Positions 58,289 through 64,000 of a stretch of 64,000 nucleotides of DNA are shown in pieces. Source of the DNA: an uncultured Blautia sp. Its GTDB lineage: Bacteria > Bacillota > Clostridia > Lachnospirales > Lachnospiraceae. A program made the translations under genes and the position numbers. The DNA lies in NCBI GenBank assembly GCA_900540785.1, contig UQHF01000020.1, positions 1 through 64,000 of the forward strand, in the 5' to 3' direction. How positions within the stretch are numbered: position 1 is the first letter of the stretch; every line of letters begins with the position of its first letter. The notes beneath the pieces are model-generated. The model ran no database searches, was not told the origin of the DNA, and saw nothing but the letters and a program-made list of their open reading frames with translations.

Positions 58289-58564
58289 ATGGCACAGGAA
58301 GCATTAGGAATGGTAGAAACAAGAGGACTTACAGCAGCGATCGAGGCAGCAGATGCAATGACAAAGGCAGCTGAGGTAGCACTGGTAGGAACAGAAAAAA
58401 TCGGTTCCGGTCTCGTAACCGTTATGGTACGCGGAGATGTTGGAGCTGTTAAGGCAGCAGTAGAGAGCGGAAGCGCAGCAGCATCCAGACTTGGAGAGCT
58501 TGTAGCAACACACGTAATCCCAAGACCTCATACAGACGTAGAAAAAATTCTGCCGTCCATCTAA
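58289..58564 (+). CDS. pduA: Major BMC-H shell protein (PduA/EutM-like), copy 1
   Basis: A 91-residue canonical shell hexamer subunit: EALGMVETRGLTAAIEAADA, pore loop KIGSGLVTV and the C-terminal RPHTDVEKILP. AGGAGG precedes the ATG. Nearly identical to the BMC domain of the gene at 58911/59046, indicating a recent duplication around a third, divergent shell gene. Confidence 0.95.
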   Translation: MAQEALGMVETRGLTAAIEAADAMTKAAEVALVGTEKIGSGLVTVMVRGDVGAVKAAVESGSAAASRLGELVATHVIPRPHTDVEKILPSI

Positions 58565-58602
58565 TTGTTGAAAGCAGTTAAAAAATTAAAAGGAGTTCGC
58601 TC

Positions 58603-58899
58603 ATGAGTAAATCATATGGTTTTATAGAAATCACAGGTGTGGTTGCGGCAGTGAATGCCCTGGACATTATGTGTAAGACTGCAGACGTTGAGCTGGCGTC
58701 ATGGGAACGTAAGCTGGGCGGACGACTGGTGACCATTATTGTGGAAGGCGATGTTGCCGCAGTGACGGCGGCAGTCAATGCAGCAGTGGAAGGCGCGATC
58801 AAGAAGCCTGCAAGCTACGCTGTGATTGCCCGTCCTCACGAGGAAATCGTCAAACTGGTGGAATTAAGCGCAAGTCGATGGAAAAATAAAGAACAATAG
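58603..58899 (+). CDS. BMC-H shell protein, third type
   Basis: A 98-residue BMC-domain protein (YGFIEITGVVAAVNALDIMC; WERKLGGRLVTIIVEGDVAA; IARPHEEIVKLVE). The pore loop reads LGGRL, giving an Arg at the pore, and the C terminus is basic (SRWKNKEQ). Shell minor component. AAAGGAG precedes the ATG. Confidence 0.92.
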   Translation: MSKSYGFIEITGVVAAVNALDIMCKTADVELASWERKLGGRLVTIIVEGDVAAVTAAVNAAVEGAIKKPASYAVIARPHEEIVKLVELSASRWKNKEQ

Positions 58900-58910
58900 G
58901 GGGATGAATT

Positions 58911-59324
58911 ATGGCTGAGGAGAAAAAAACAACAGCATCAGGCACAGCCCCTAAAAAGGCAGCCGCTCCCAGAAGAACGGCAAAAAAGACCGCAGAGACA
59001 AAGGTTCGTGTTGAGAGTTCAACAAATCATAAGGAGGAAAAAGTCATGACACAGGAAGCATTAGGAATGGTAGAAACAAGAGGTCTTACAGCAGCGATCG
59101 AAGCAGCAGACCAGATGTGTAAAGCAGCAAACGTAGCATTAGTAGGAACAGAGAAAATCGGTTCCGGTCTTGTAACCGTTATGGTACGCGGAGATGTTGG
59201 AGCAGTGAAATCTGCAGTAGAGAGCGGAAGCGCAGCAGCATCCAGACTTGGAGAGCTTGTAGCAACACACGTAATCCCAAGACCACACACAGACGTAGAA
59301 AAAATCCTTCCGGTTTTAAAATAA
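58911..59324 (+). CDS. BMC-H shell protein copy 2, with basic N-terminal extension and internal start
   Basis: The 137-residue reading frame joins a 45-residue Lys/Ala/Pro-rich segment (KKAAAPRRTAKKTAETK) to a canonical BMC-H domain from residue 46 (MTQEALGMVETRG). Both starts have ribosome sites: GGGGG before ATG 58911, and a stronger AAGGAGG 8 nt before in-frame ATG 59046. Two isoforms, 137 and 92 residues, are likely. The basic tail could face the lumen or cytosol and bind acidic cargo, nucleic acid or the cell body. The domain is nearly identical to copy 1. Confidence 0.88.
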   Translation: MAEEKKTTASGTAPKKAAAPRRTAKKTAETKVRVESSTNHKEEKVMTQEALGMVETRGLTAAIEAADQMCKAANVALVGTEKIGSGLVTVMVRGDVGAVKSAVESGSAAASRLGELVATHVIPRPHTDVEKILPVLK

Positions 59325-59349
59325 TTTACGTTAATTAACTGGACTGCTT

Positions 59350-60021
59350 ATGCAGTCACGGAAAGCGGGTGTATTCTTGGAAACGAATAATATCGAACTG
59401 ATTACCAGAATGGTACTTCAGGCAATCAATAAGAATGAAGATAAGGGCAACGGCTACGTTGTACCCATTGGAGTTTCCGCAAGACACATTCACCTGACAC
59501 AGGAGCACGTGGAAGCGCTGTTTGGAGAAGGCTATCAGCTCACAAAGAAAAAAGAGCTGATGGGCGGACAGTTTGCTTCCAACGAGACAGTTACCATTGT
59601 GGGACTGAAGCTTCGTGCCATTGAAAATGTACGTATCCTCGGACCTGTCCGCAAGGCGTCTCAGGTAGAGGTATCTGCGACAGATGCCATCAAACTGGGA
59701 ATGAAGGTTCCGGTACGTGAATCAGGAGATGTCAAAGACAGTGCTCCCATTGCCATTGTGGGACCAAAAGGTGCAATTTATCTGAAAGAGGGCTGTATCG
59801 TGGCAATGCGTCACATTCATATGTCCCCGAAAGATGCTCAGGCTGCCGGCGTAAAAGACGGCGATATTGTTTCTGTAAAAGCAGACAATGAGCGCGGAAC
59901 CATTTTTAATCATGTGAAGATCCGTGTGGACGACAGTTTTACTCTGGAGATGCACATTGATACAGATGAAGCAAATGCAGCAAAAATTGCCACAGGCAAT
60001 ACAGTAACAATTATTAAATAA
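59350..60021 (+). CDS. pduL: Phosphate propanoyltransferase (PduL) with encapsulation peptide
   Basis: A 223-residue zinc enzyme that converts propionyl-CoA + phosphate to propionyl-phosphate. PduL blocks are IGVSARHIHLTQEHVEALFG, KKELMGGQFASNETV and AMRHIHMSPKDA, which supply the metal His residues. The N terminus (NNIELITRMVLQAINK) is an encapsulation helix. ATG 59350 lacks a ribosome site; TTG 59377 after AAGCGGGTG (214 residues) is a real alternative that keeps the helix. Confidence 0.92.
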   Translation: MQSRKAGVFLETNNIELITRMVLQAINKNEDKGNGYVVPIGVSARHIHLTQEHVEALFGEGYQLTKKKELMGGQFASNETVTIVGLKLRAIENVRILGPVRKASQVEVSATDAIKLGMKVPVRESGDVKDSAPIAIVGPKGAIYLKEGCIVAMRHIHMSPKDAQAAGVKDGDIVSVKADNERGTIFNHVKIRVDDSFTLEMHIDTDEANAAKIATGNTVTIIK

Positions 60022-60025
60022 AAAT

Positions 60026-60070
60026 TCCTCCATATATGAGCCGGCGGCGAAAGTCGCCGGCAATGGAGGA
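60026..60070 (+). other. Intra-operon hairpin before eutN
   Basis: TCCTCCAT (60026-60033) pairs with ATGGAGGA (60063-60070) and the inner GCCGGCG (60040-60046) with CGCCGGC (60055-60061). No T-run follows, so it is more likely an mRNA processing or stability element than a terminator. It includes a GGAGG that the fold would hide. Confidence 0.7.
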
Positions 60071-60095
60071 TTAAAAAGAAAACGCGGAGGCTCAT

Positions 60096-60362
60096 ATGAT
60101 TGTAGGCAAAGTTGTGGGAAGCGTAGTTTCCACGCGGAAAAGCGAAAAACTGATAGGCAGTAAATTTATGATTGTTGAGCCAGTACATCATATGAAAGCG
60201 GATTTGAGCCAGATTGTGGCAGTCGATATGATCGGCGCGGGAATCGGCGAATATGTATTGGTGGCACAGGGAAGCGCAGCGAGAATTGGCTGCGGCGTAG
60301 AAACAGCGCCAGTGGACGCGGCGATAGTAGGTATCGTTGACGACGGCGCGGGATTGGAGTAA
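60096..60362 (+). CDS. BMC-P pentameric vertex protein (EutN/PduN/CcmL)
   Basis: An 88-residue EutN/CcmL-family protein: VGKVVGSVVSTRKSEKLIG, KFMIVEP, VAVDMIGAGIGEYVLVAQG, SAARI. It caps the vertices of the microcompartment. It overlaps nothing; pduS follows after 4 nt. Confidence 0.95.
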   Translation: MIVGKVVGSVVSTRKSEKLIGSKFMIVEPVHHMKADLSQIVAVDMIGAGIGEYVLVAQGSAARIGCGVETAPVDAAIVGIVDDGAGLE

Positions 60363-60366
60363 CGCC

Positions 60367-61695
60367 ATGGAAATCAAAGAATTACAGAAAATCATACAGG
60401 AAAACGGAGTGGTAGGTGCAGGCGGTGCTGGTTTCCCTACATATGTAAAAATCAGCGACCAGGCAAACACCATTCTCATGAACTGTGCAGAGTGCGAACC
60501 TTTACTGAAGCTGCATAGACAGTTATTGGAAAAGCACGCATATGAAATTATGAAGACTTTCAATATGGTGGCAGAGACAGTAGGTGCTTCTGAAGCTATT
60601 ATTGGAATCAAAAAATCTTATGTACAGACAGTAGCTGCCTTGCAGCAGCACATTGAAGAATTTCCCAAAATGAGGATCCATCTTCTTGAGGAAGTGTATC
60701 CGATGGGTGATGAGGTGGTTCTTATTTACGAAGCTACAGGCAGAGTAGTAAGACCGGGCGGACTTCCGATTGAACAGGGAGTTGCCGTATTTAACGTAGA
60801 AACAATTTACAACATCTATCGTGCAGTGGAGAAACAGAAACCGGTAACAGATAAATACGTATCTGTTGTAGCTGAGGTAAGCAATCCGGTTACTGTCCGA
60901 GTTCCTCTTGGATGCACAATGGACGATGTAGTGGCTCAGGCAGGAAATGTAACCATAAAAGATCCTGTTTACTTTATCGGCGGTCCGATGATGGGACGTA
61001 TCGGAAGCGGCTCAGAGCCTGTGACAAAGACAACCAACGCAATTCTTGTTCTTCCGAAAGATCATGTGATTGTGGCAAAGAAGCAGAGAACTTCTTCTAT
61101 AGATTTGAAGAGAGCAGCGTCCATCTGCTGCCAGTGTAATACATGTACGGATCTCTGTCCGAGAAACGGTCTGGGACATCCGATCGATCCGGCTCTTTTC
61201 ATGAGAGCGGCATCAAACGGAGACTTCCGTGATCTGAATCCGTATATTGACGCATCTTTCTGCAGCTCCTGCGGCGTATGCGAGATGTATTCCTGTCCGC
61301 AGAGCCTTGCTCCGAGAACACTGCTTGCTGATATGAAAGCAGGCCTTCGAAAAGCCGGTGTGAAACCGCCTCAGGGTGTGCAGCCTGCACCGATCACAGA
61401 AGCAAGAGAGTACCGCAAAGTGCCGGAAGAGCGCCTGATGGCTCGCCTTGGTCTTACAAAATACGACAAAGACGCTCCTATGGACGAGACACTTGTGGCA
61501 GTACCGAAGGTTAAGATCCTTTTAAGCCAGCATATCGGAGCACCTGCAAAAGCCATTGTAAAGGTTGGCGACGAGGTTACAAGAGGACAGATGATCGCAG
61601 AGCCGGCACAGGGACTCAGCGTAGGCATTCATGCAACAATCTGCGGTAAGGTGACAGAAGTGACAGACCGCCACGTTGTAATTGCAGCAAAGTAG
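60367..61695 (+). CDS. pduS: PduS-like RnfC-type cobalamin reductase/electron conduit
   Basis: A 443-residue flavin/Fe-S protein. The N-terminal GVVGAGGAGFPTYVKIS and NCAECEPLL match RnfC/PduS. Two [4Fe-4S] motifs are CCQCNTCTDLCP and CSSCGVCEMYSCP, followed by a C-terminal SLBB/barrel region. The start at ATG 60367 follows GGAG by 7 nt. The dehydratase here is a B12-free radical enzyme, so the role is more likely NADH reoxidation or electron export across the shell through PduT than cobalamin reduction. Confidence 0.9.
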   Translation: MEIKELQKIIQENGVVGAGGAGFPTYVKISDQANTILMNCAECEPLLKLHRQLLEKHAYEIMKTFNMVAETVGASEAIIGIKKSYVQTVAALQQHIEEFPKMRIHLLEEVYPMGDEVVLIYEATGRVVRPGGLPIEQGVAVFNVETIYNIYRAVEKQKPVTDKYVSVVAEVSNPVTVRVPLGCTMDDVVAQAGNVTIKDPVYFIGGPMMGRIGSGSEPVTKTTNAILVLPKDHVIVAKKQRTSSIDLKRAASICCQCNTCTDLCPRNGLGHPIDPALFMRAASNGDFRDLNPYIDASFCSSCGVCEMYSCPQSLAPRTLLADMKAGLRKAGVKPPQGVQPAPITEAREYRKVPEERLMARLGLTKYDKDAPMDETLVAVPKVKILLSQHIGAPAKAIVKVGDEVTRGQMIAEPAQGLSVGIHATICGKVTEVTDRHVVIAAK

Positions 61696-61711
61696 AAAGG
61701 ACGTACAGATT

Positions 61712-62260
61712 ATGAGTAAAGCAATCGGAATGATTGAATTTAAAACTACAGCCACCGGTATTACTGCTGCAGATGCTATGGTAAAAACATCTGAGGTAGA
61801 GATCGTGGAGGCACAGACCGTGTGTCCGGGTAAATATATTGCAATTATTACCGGCGATTTAAGTGCGGTCAAAGCTGCTGTGGAGACGGCAGTCACAACA
61901 TACGAAGATAAATGTATTGACAGCTTCGTGCTGGGAAATCCTCACGAATCTATTTTTCCGGCAATTTACGGAACAACACATGTGGAGTCCATAAGTGCGC
62001 TCGGCATTCTGGAAACATATGATGCGGCATCTATCATTGAGGCGGCAGACCAGGCTGCGAAAACAGCGATCGTAGACCTGATCGAGCTTCGTATTGCAAA
62101 AGGTATGTGCGGAAAATCCTACATGCTCCTCACAGGAGAGGTTTCCGCAGTAGAGGCTTCTATTGAAAGAGCAAAGGAATTTGTAGCATCTAAGGGTATG
62201 TATCTGGATTCTTCCGTAATTGCCCATCCGGATAAACGAATGATGGACAGCATCCTTTAA
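61712..62260 (+). CDS. pduT: BMC-T tandem-domain shell protein (PduT-like)
   Basis: A 182-residue protein made of two BMC domains (AIGMIEFKTTATGITAADAM and ALGILETYDAASIIEAADQA). The Cys in TVCPGKYIAIITGDL is at the position where PduT trimers bind a central [4Fe-4S] cluster, so it can carry electrons through the shell together with PduS just upstream. Start at ATG 61712 after GAAAGGA. Confidence 0.92.
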   Translation: MSKAIGMIEFKTTATGITAADAMVKTSEVEIVEAQTVCPGKYIAIITGDLSAVKAAVETAVTTYEDKCIDSFVLGNPHESIFPAIYGTTHVESISALGILETYDAASIIEAADQAAKTAIVDLIELRIAKGMCGKSYMLLTGEVSAVEASIERAKEFVASKGMYLDSSVIAHPDKRMMDSIL

Positions 62261-62293
62261 AAATAAAAAGACACTTTTAAGGAGGCAGGTATC

Positions 62294-63058
62294 ATGCTGG
62301 CTTTAGAAAGACGAAATCTGATTCTTGAAAAACTTCAGGAAGAAAAAAGAGTTGTAGTCAGCGAGCTGAGTCAGCTTTACAGTGTCTCGGAAGAGACCAT
62401 AAGGCGTGATTTGGATAAGCTGGAAAAGGAAGGACTTGCCATAAAAAGTTATGGCGGAGCCGTGATCAACGAAGATTTCAGCATTGACCTCCCATTTAAT
62501 GTCCGCAAAAACCAGAATGTGGCAGGCAAACAGAAAATGGCAGAAATTGCCGCATCTCTTATAAATGAGGGAGACCATATTTTTCTGGACGCCAGCACAA
62601 CGGCTGTTTTTGTGGCAAAAGCATTAAAGGATAAAGAACGGCTGACCGTGATAACCAATTCTATGGAAATCCTTCTGGAGCTTTCTGATGTTTCCGGGTG
62701 GAATATCATTTCTACCGGAGGCGTGATGAAGGACGGGTATCTTGCGTTCCTCGGTTCAAGAACTGAAGAAGCGATCCGTTCCTATTTTGTGGATAAAGCA
62801 ATTTTTTCCTGCAAGGCTCTTGACAGAGAATGGGGGATCATGGAATCTCAGGAATCCTTCGCCTATGCCAAGAAAGCCATGATGGCGTCCGGAAGAAAGA
62901 AGATTCTTGTAGTGGACAGCACAAAGTTTGACCAGACTGCATTTTCTGTAGGAGGAAGTATGCAGGACGTAAGCGTAGTAGTGACAGACAGAAAACCTTC
63001 TGAAAAGTGGCTGGAATACTTTCAGGAGATTGGCGTGGAATGTTTGTATTCCGTCTGA
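62294..63058 (+). CDS. DeoR-family sugar-phosphate-responsive regulator
   Basis: A 254-residue regulator with an N-terminal helix-turn-helix (RRNLILEKLQEEKRVVVSEL then SQLYSVSEETIRRDLDKLE) and a DeoR sensor domain (HIFLDASTTAVFVAKAL; VITNSMEILLEL; STGGVM). Such regulators usually sense a phosphorylated sugar, here plausibly fuculose- or rhamnulose-phosphate or DHAP. It is inside the locus and is the best candidate to bind the AACCACA repeats. GGAGG is upstream. Confidence 0.92.
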   Translation: MLALERRNLILEKLQEEKRVVVSELSQLYSVSEETIRRDLDKLEKEGLAIKSYGGAVINEDFSIDLPFNVRKNQNVAGKQKMAEIAASLINEGDHIFLDASTTAVFVAKALKDKERLTVITNSMEILLELSDVSGWNIISTGGVMKDGYLAFLGSRTEEAIRSYFVDKAIFSCKALDREWGIMESQESFAYAKKAMMASGRKKILVVDSTKFDQTAFSVGGSMQDVSVVVTDRKPSEKWLEYFQEIGVECLYSV

Positions 63059-63082
63059 AACGAAAGAAAGGAAGCAGTTGAT

Positions 63083-64000
63083 ATGAATACCTTTGAAATG
63101 AAAACTGCCATCCATTTTGGCACCAATGCTCTGGACCGGTTAAAAGAGATTCCTTATAAGCGTGTGCTTGTGATCACAGATCCTTTTGTGGTACAGAGTA
63201 AAATGATAGACCTGATTACTGCACCTCTTGAAAGTGCAGGAATTGAATTTGATATTTTCTGTGATGTAGTTCCCGACGCTCCTGTAGAGAAGATTGCAAC
63301 AGGCGTGAAGAAATTCCTCCAGTATCAGCCGGAGGCGATCGTGGCAGTAGGAGGCGGTTCAGCCATTGACTCCTCAAAAGCTATTCGGGAATTTGCATTA
63401 AAAATAAACAATTATGGAAAAGTGGGGCTGATCGCTGTTCCTACAACAAGCGGAACCGGCTCTGAGGTTACTTCTTTTGCAGTCGTAAACGACACAGAGG
63501 CACATGTGAAATATCCTCTTGTTGCAGAGAGTCTTACACCGGACGAGGCGATTCTCGATGCGGAGCTCGTAAAAAGCGTTCCTCCTGCTATTACGGCAGA
63601 TACAGGTATGGACGTATTTACACACGCATTGGAATCTTATGTAAGTACAGCACATAACGAGTTTTCTTCTGCTCTTGCAGAGAAGGCGATTGAAATCTGC
63701 GGCGTGTTCCTTCTCCGTGCTTATCTGGATGGAAATGATATGCATGCCCGTCAGAAAATGCACGTGGCATCCTGTCTTGCAGGTCTTTCCTTTAACACGG
63801 CAGGACTCGGGATCACGCACAGCATGGCGCACCAGCTCGGAGCCATGTTCCACATTCCTCACGGACGTGCAAATGCCATGCTTCTTCCGCACATTGTGGA
63901 ATTTAACGCAGATATTAACAAGCACAGCAAAAGCCAGAAGGAATATCTTCCGGCTGTAAAGAGATATGCAAATATTGCCCATATTCTGGGACTGAGTAAT
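63083..64000 (+). CDS. Iron-containing alcohol dehydrogenase (PduQ/FucO-like), 3' truncated by window
   Basis: The frame starts at ATG 63083 (MNTFEMKTAIHFGTNALDRL) after AAAGGAAG and stays open to the right edge, giving 306 residues of an expected 370 or so. It has the NAD motif AVGGGSAIDSSKA, TTSGTGSEVT, and iron ligands in GMDVFTHALE (Asp, His), HSMAHQLG and HIPHGRANA. It probably reduces propionaldehyde to propanol (PduQ) or lactaldehyde to propanediol (FucO). No N-terminal targeting helix is seen. Co-transcribed with the DeoR gene. Confidence 0.92.
   Translation, partial: MNTFEMKTAIHFGTNALDRLKEIPYKRVLVITDPFVVQSKMIDLITAPLESAGIEFDIFCDVVPDAPVEKIATGVKKFLQYQPEAIVAVGGGSAIDSSKAIREFALKINNYGKVGLIAVPTTSGTGSEVTSFAVVNDTEAHVKYPLVAESLTPDEAILDAELVKSVPPAITADTGMDVFTHALESYVSTAHNEFSSALAEKAIEICGVFLLRAYLDGNDMHARQKMHVASCLAGLSFNTAGLGITHSMAHQLGAMFHIPHGRANAMLLPHIVEFNADINKHSKSQKEYLPAVKRYANIAHILGLSN

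Noticed and set aside
60026..60070. Terminator inside the microcompartment operon
   Set aside because: The stem is strong but there is no T-run and eutN, pduS and pduT follow on the same strand with short gaps.

Overview
The window looks like a chromosomal segment of a strictly anaerobic gut Firmicute of the Lachnospiraceae (Blautia/Ruminococcus/Mediterraneibacter-like). The evidence is strong GGAGG ribosome sites, sigma-A type promoters, moderate GC, pyruvate formate-lyase fermentation, a DAP dehydrogenase, a glycyl-radical propanediol microcompartment and Lachnospiraceae-type uncharacterised families (DUF1002, DUF5685). No tRNA, rRNA, CRISPR array or prophage was seen. Species is not determined.

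Layout, left half. 1-2406: the 5' part of an IS607-type element abuts a TetR/ABC-ATPase exporter operon whose expected permease is not in view. 2577-7064: an Rpn-tail small protein, an RsmH paralogue and the pflB-pflA pair. 7114-12480: chromate-type transporter pair, MATE pump, secreted DUF1002 protein, ECF S-component with a clear operator, and a 182-bp hairpin element. 12614-16099: flavin reductase, a zinc-ribbon/DUF5685/J-domain cassette and ddh. 16358-23889 is a cell-envelope island: two tandem choline-binding-like NlpC/P60 hydrolases, two tandem V8-like proteases whose catalytic Ser is replaced by Glu or Asp, and a coiled-coil NlpC/P60 hydrolase. Four of its five genes or gene pairs carry WalR-like TGTNAN-N5-TGTNAN boxes.

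24170-36023 is one long operon: an LDH/MDH-family enzyme carrying Arg at the substrate-discriminating position, HdrB-HdrC-HdrA, an FlxD/MvhD protein, three FlxC/B/A-like electron-input subunits, a [2Fe-2S]/[4Fe-4S] subunit, a fumarate-reductase-type flavoprotein, both fumarase subunits and a DUF1275 membrane protein. Read together it is a soluble route oxaloacetate to malate to fumarate to succinate, with reduction apparently wired to an NAD(P)H-linked, probably electron-bifurcating Flx-Hdr complex.

36037-43912 is a cobalamin-riboswitch-controlled operon with two complete BtuFCD-type ABC systems followed by a NifH-like ATPase and a short NifD/K-like protein, which suggests ATP-driven reduction of an imported corrinoid or other tetrapyrrole/metallophore. 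A second cobalamin riboswitch precedes a small Cys-rich protein. Then come a HEPN/MNT toxin-antitoxin pair, D-lyxose isomerase, a lone HipA-like kinase, a second MATE pump and a PHP phosphatase.

50070 to the end is a GRM3-type microcompartment locus: glycyl-radical 1,2-propanediol dehydratase and activase, shell proteins, EutP/PduV-like GTPase, fuculose-phosphate aldolase, PduP, Zn-ADH, PduL, EutN, PduS, PduT, a DeoR regulator and a truncated Fe-ADH. It is predicted to convert fucose/rhamnose-derived lactaldehyde and propanediol into propanol and propionate. AACCACA-type repeats in front of its two promoters are candidate DeoR operators.
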